From: Alphaproteobacteria bacterium
Lineage (GTDB): Bacteria > Pseudomonadota > Alphaproteobacteria > SHVW01
DNA length: 35,008 bases
Direction of reading: 5' to 3'
Assembly: GCA_016869645.1 (NCBI GenBank)
Contig: VGDO01000041.1
Location: 1 to 35,008, forward strand
Positions 31,807 through 35,008 of this stretch are shown here, in pieces. How positions within the stretch are numbered: the stretch's first letter is position 1; each line of letters opens with the position of its first letter. Position numbers and translations under genes: made by a program. The notes below the pieces were generated by a model. That model was given only the letters and a program-made list of their open reading frames with translations. It was not told where the DNA came from and searched no databases.

Positions 31807-33123
31807 ATGACGTCTCGCCGCAGGATGCACCTGATCGCCTATCTGAAGACCGGGCCGACTGCGCTCCATGTCGGCTCGTGGCGGCATCCCGAGGCGACAC
31901 TCGACGACATCTTCGAGCCGAGCCGCTACGAGGACATCGCGCGTTTGCTCGAGGCGGCCCGCTTCGATGGCTGCTTCTATGCCGATCTGCTCGGCCTTTA
32001 CGACACCCACGGCGGCAGCTTCGCCACTTATGTGCAAGGCGCCGGCCAGATCAGCTTCCTCGATCCGATGACCGTGCTGCCGCTCATGGCGCGCGTGACC
32101 AGGCATCTCGGGCTCGGCGTCACGCTGTCGACCACGCTGATCCCTGCATACTACCTTGCCCGAATGCTTGCCTCGCTCGACCGCCTCAGCGGGGGACGTG
32201 TCGCCTGGAACATGTTGACCTCCTCGACCGATCTCGAGGCGCAGAATTTCGGACTGGATAACATTCCGCCGCGCGAGCTGCGCTACGACCATGCCGATGA
32301 GGTTGTCGAGGCGTGTTGCGCCTTGTGGGATGGCTGGCAGGCGGATGCCTTCGTACTCGACAAGGCGAAGGGCATCTTCGCCGATCCAAGCAAGGTCAAG
32401 TACCAGAACTATTCAGGGCGTTGGGTGAAGACGCGCGGACCTCTCTCCATCCCGCGCTCGCCGCAGGATCGGCCGATCCTCATGCAAGCCGGAGCCTCGG
32501 AACGCGGCCGCCAATTCGCCGCGCGCTGGGCCGAGTTGGTTTTCACCATGCAGTATCGGAAATCGGATCTGCTGACCTTTACGAAGGACATCAAGAGGCG
32601 GGTCGCAGAGCGGGGCCGCGATCCAGCCGATTGCCGGATCCTGGCTGCCACATCGGTCGTGATCGGCGAGACCGAATCGATCGCGCGAGAGCGTGCCGCC
32701 TATATTGACGCCTTGCCCGATCCGGAGATGCATCTGGCGTCGAGCTCGAGCTCGCTCAGCGTCGATCTCTCCAAGGTGGTGCTGGACGAGAAGGTTGTCG
32801 ATGCCTCGCAGGGCAATCAGGGCGTGCAGGGAACGCGCGACCGGATCGATCGGATCAAAGAGGCCGAGGGCATGACCTTCGCGCAGGTGGTCAAGCGCAA
32901 CACGCAAAGCCCGCCGATCGTCGGCACGCCCGCCATGATCGCAGATCGCATGCAGGATTTTTTTGAATCGGGAGCTTGCGACGGCTTCGTCATCACGCCC
33001 AATGTCTTCCCCCAGATGTACGAGCAGTTCTGCCGCGCGGTCGTGCCCGAGCTGCAGCGTCGCGGCGTCTTCCGGCGCGAATATGCCGGGACGACGCTGC
33101 GCGAGAACCTGCGGAATCCGTGA
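31807..33123 (+). CDS. LLM-class flavin-dependent monooxygenase (NtaA/SnaA/DszA type)
   Basis: Luciferase-like TIM-barrel monooxygenase using FMNH2 and O2, 438 residues from ATG 31807; a TTG at 31771 would add twelve residues but lacks an SD, and the conserved sequence starts at MHLIAYLK. Family features: GCFYADLLGLYDTHGGS, LDPMTVLPLMARVTRHLGLGVTLSTT, SGGRVAWNMLTSSTDLEAQNFG, RYDHADEVVE and RPILMQAGASERGRQFAARWAELVF. The subgroup includes nitrilotriacetate, dibenzothiophene-sulfone and pristinamycin monooxygenases, which act on C-N, C-S or ring carbons and need a separate flavin reductase, not seen here. The gene starts 69 bases after tctA, so its likely task is oxidising whatever the TTT system imports. 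Confidence 0.88.
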   Translation: MTSRRRMHLIAYLKTGPTALHVGSWRHPEATLDDIFEPSRYEDIARLLEAARFDGCFYADLLGLYDTHGGSFATYVQGAGQISFLDPMTVLPLMARVTRHLGLGVTLSTTLIPAYYLARMLASLDRLSGGRVAWNMLTSSTDLEAQNFGLDNIPPRELRYDHADEVVEACCALWDGWQADAFVLDKAKGIFADPSKVKYQNYSGRWVKTRGPLSIPRSPQDRPILMQAGASERGRQFAARWAELVFTMQYRKSDLLTFTKDIKRRVAERGRDPADCRILAATSVVIGETESIARERAAYIDALPDPEMHLASSSSSLSVDLSKVVLDEKVVDASQGNQGVQGTRDRIDRIKEAEGMTFAQVVKRNTQSPPIVGTPAMIADRMQDFFESGACDGFVITPNVFPQMYEQFCRAVVPELQRRGVFRREYAGTTLRENLRNP

Positions 33124-33160
33124 GACACAAGCACACGATCCTTCTCGTTCGCTTTTGCTT

Positions 33161-33258
33161 CCTCCCCTGCGTGCGAACGCGCGCCTCCCGGTCGTGCGAA
33201 GCACGACCTGCCGGCCTGGGCGCGACTCGTGGTCGCGCCCTACTTTGGCAGGGGAGGG
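33161..33258. repeat. REP-like mosaic palindrome (element 2)
   Basis: Outer arms CCTCCCCTGC (33161-33170) and GCAGGGGAGG (33248-33257) enclose two perfect 8-bp hairpins: GGTCGTGC/GCACGACC (33190-33208, GAA loop) and GGCGCGAC/GTCGCGCC (33219-33239). The layout, a GC cruciform closed by a pyrimidine/purine arm pair, and the terminal GCAGGGGAGGG are shared with element 1. The last arm provides the SD of the following GMC gene. The GTCGTGC/GCACGAC inner stems are typical of alphaproteobacterial intergenic repeats. Confidence 0.75.
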
Positions 33259-33263
33259 AGTGA

Positions 33264-34973
33264 GTGACGTCCTTTCCGACTCGATTTGATTTCATTGTCG
33301 TCGGTGGCGGCTCCGCCGGCTGCGCGCTGGCAGCGCGCCTGTCCGAGGTCCCGTCCTTCAAGGTTCTGCTGATCGAGGCGGGTGCCGATACGGAACCGGG
33401 TCGCGAGCCTGATGATATCTGCGATCCGTTCTATATCGCGGCATATAACCCCGCTTACCACTGGCCCGGCCTCAAGATCAGCTGGTCGAAGGCGGCGGGC
33501 CGGGCCGAGGCGCCCTTTACCCAGGCGCGTGTGCTGGGCGGCGGCTCCAGCATCAACTCCATGGTCGCACTGCGCGGCCATGTCAGCGATTTCGACGGCT
33601 GGGCGCGGATCGTCGGGCCGGAATGGAGCTGGGCGAATGTCGCGCCCTACTACCGCAAGCTCGAGAAGGACCTGAACTTCACCGGCCCCGAGCATGGCGA
33701 CGCAGGGCCGATTCCGCTGCGCCGCCACGACCGCGCGGAATGGCCACCCTTCTGCCGCTCGATCGAGAATGAGCTTGAGCGACAGGGCTACGGCTTCGTT
33801 CCCGACCTCAATCTCGAGCGCAAGGAGGCGGGCTTCTGCGCGGTGCCGATGAACAATCTGCCCGACCGGCGCGTGTCCACCGCCATGGGCTACCTGACAC
33901 CAGAGGTGCGCCGTCGTTCCAATCTGGAGATCATGACGGACACGCATGTTGCCGCTCTCGTGATCGAAGGCAGCAAGGTCGTCGGTGTGCGTGTCGCGCG
34001 CGGCGGCGAGGCGATGACGATCGACGCAGGCGAAATCATCGTCTGTGCCGGCGCGCTGCATTCGCCGGCGCTGCTGATGCGCAGCGGGATCGGGCCGGCG
34101 GCCGATCTCCAAGCGGCGGGCATCGTGGTGGTCAACGACCGGCCGGGCGTCGGCCGGAATCTCCAGGAGCATCCGTCCGTCACGGTGGCGGCTTTCCTGC
34201 CGCGCAGCGCCGCCCAGCCCGCCGCGATGCGAGCGCACGCGCATCTGTCGCTGCGCTATTCCTCGGCTGCGGCCGGTACCGATCCGCTCGACATGTATCT
34301 GGTCATCGCCAACAAGACGAGCTGGCACGCGCTCGGTCTGCGGCTCGGCTACATCGCCGTCCTGGTCCAGCAGCCATTCTCGCGCGGCACGGTGCGGTTG
34401 AGGCCGTCCGATCCTTTCGGTGAGCCCGCGGTCGATTTCAATTTTCTGGCCGATGAGCGCGATGTCGACCGGCTGGCGGAGGGCATTCGCCGCTCCGTCA
34501 AATTAGGCAAGGTCGCGCTCAACGACGGTGCCGCCCTTGAACTGTTCCTGGCGACCTATTCCGAGCGCGTGCGTCGGCTGAACCAGGGTACGGCGCTCAA
34601 CGCCGCGCGATCGCAGCTGGCGACCTGGCTGATGGACGGGCCGGCGAATTTCCGGCGCTGGTTCCTCAACAATGTCGTGGCGCCGAATGCCGATCCCGAT
34701 CGGCTGCTGTCCGGCAATCGCAACGAGTTCAGGGCGTGGATCAGGCAGAAGGCAGCTGGTTTCTACCATGTCGCCGGCACCTGCCGGCTCGGCCGTGCCG
34801 ACGATGCGAATGCCGTCGTCGGGGCCGACTGCAAGGTGCACGGCGTATTGGGACTGCGGGTCGCCGACGCCTCGATCATGCCCAGCGTGGTCAAATGCCA
34901 GACCAACATCACCGCGATCATGATCGGCGAAAAGGCTGCCGACTTCGTCAAGCGGGACTACGGAAAGGGATAG
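33264..34973 (+). CDS. GMC-family FAD-dependent oxidoreductase (alcohol/choline dehydrogenase-like)
   Basis: Cytoplasmic-looking GMC flavoenzyme, 569 residues, starting with GTG 33264 behind the purine-rich GGGGAGGGAG of repeat element 2 (six bases from GGAGG to GTG). The dinucleotide motif VVGGGSAGCALAARL (12-26), GMC signature 1 VLGGGSSINSMVALRG (90-105), signature 2 GALHSPALLMRSGIGP, catalytic His502 in FYHVAGTCRLG, and Asn548 in CQTNITAIMIGEKAA are all present; members oxidise primary or secondary alcohols and choline. There is no signal peptide. It is the last visible gene of the plus-strand cluster with the TTT transporter and the LLM monooxygenase and probably acts on the same imported compound. 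An upstream exported oxidase and this enzyme could act in sequence. Confidence 0.9.
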   Translation: MTSFPTRFDFIVVGGGSAGCALAARLSEVPSFKVLLIEAGADTEPGREPDDICDPFYIAAYNPAYHWPGLKISWSKAAGRAEAPFTQARVLGGGSSINSMVALRGHVSDFDGWARIVGPEWSWANVAPYYRKLEKDLNFTGPEHGDAGPIPLRRHDRAEWPPFCRSIENELERQGYGFVPDLNLERKEAGFCAVPMNNLPDRRVSTAMGYLTPEVRRRSNLEIMTDTHVAALVIEGSKVVGVRVARGGEAMTIDAGEIIVCAGALHSPALLMRSGIGPAADLQAAGIVVVNDRPGVGRNLQEHPSVTVAAFLPRSAAQPAAMRAHAHLSLRYSSAAAGTDPLDMYLVIANKTSWHALGLRLGYIAVLVQQPFSRGTVRLRPSDPFGEPAVDFNFLADERDVDRLAEGIRRSVKLGKVALNDGAALELFLATYSERVRRLNQGTALNAARSQLATWLMDGPANFRRWFLNNVVAPNADPDRLLSGNRNEFRAWIRQKAAGFYHVAGTCRLGRADDANAVVGADCKVHGVLGLRVADASIMPSVVKCQTNITAIMIGEKAADFVKRDYGKG

Positions 34974-35008
34974 TCACCCTGCATGCTCTCCCGCCGGTTG
35001 ACACCTCA

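Noticed and set aside
29071..32292. A 1,073-codon minus-strand open frame across the transporter operon
   Set aside because: Translation is His/Arg/Gln-rich without motifs; the plus strand carries FAD oxidase, TctB, TctA and monooxygenase with full signatures.

Overview
The window looks like the chromosome of a GC-rich, free-living alphaproteobacterium, probably of the Rhodospirillales/Reyranella type. The genus is a guess from gene content and not a measurement. The lineage signs are a divK-pleD pair, a DNA polymerase IV with an N-terminal four-cysteine extension, and the alphaproteobacterial housekeeping set pyrB-pyrC-plsY ... dprA-topA-rnr ... rpmG ... pleD-divK ... dinB. No rRNA, tRNA or CRISPR array was found.

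Layout. Bases 1-126 are the edge of an IS630-like element that abuts the 3' end of dinB. dinB and a ROK sugar kinase (mak-like) form an ATGA-coupled minus-strand pair. Divergent to them are divK and pleD (cell-cycle receiver and c-di-GMP cyclase). A VOC-fold gene, rpmG (with a good promoter and an intrinsic terminator), an S41 lipoprotein protease, rnr, topA and dprA follow on the minus strand. From about 13.2 to 23.65 kb an accessory block interrupts the usual plsY-dprA adjacency. It holds a single-domain receiver, an enormous soluble hybrid histidine kinase with 16 recognisable PAS modules (about 2,865 residues if one frameshift near 14.68 kb is repaired; otherwise the second receiver and Hpt domain are split off), and, divergently, a homologue of 2,5-dihydroxypyridine 5,6-dioxygenase. 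plsY, pyrC and pyrB then resume the housekeeping series. The pyrC product lacks the His-X-His metal motif, so it may be a structural PyrC-like partner of the transcarbamoylase.

From 26.8 kb to the end lies a plus-strand catabolic cluster: a tripartite tricarboxylate transporter (TctC-type binding protein, TctB, TctA), a Tat-exported FAD oxidase of the berberine-bridge type placed between the binding protein and the membrane subunits, a flavin-dependent monooxygenase of the NtaA/SnaA type and a GMC oxidoreductase. Together they suggest periplasmic oxidation, uptake and cytoplasmic oxidation of an unknown organic acid. Two REP-like palindromic elements lie inside this cluster, and the last arm of each (GCAGGGGAGGG) sits where the Shine-Dalgarno sequence of the next GTG-started gene should be.

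Most unusual observations: the 16-PAS kinase and its frameshift; the 22-bp perfect palindrome at the predicted topA start site; the altered metal site of PyrC; and the transporter/oxidase cluster with ribosome-binding sites supplied by repeats.
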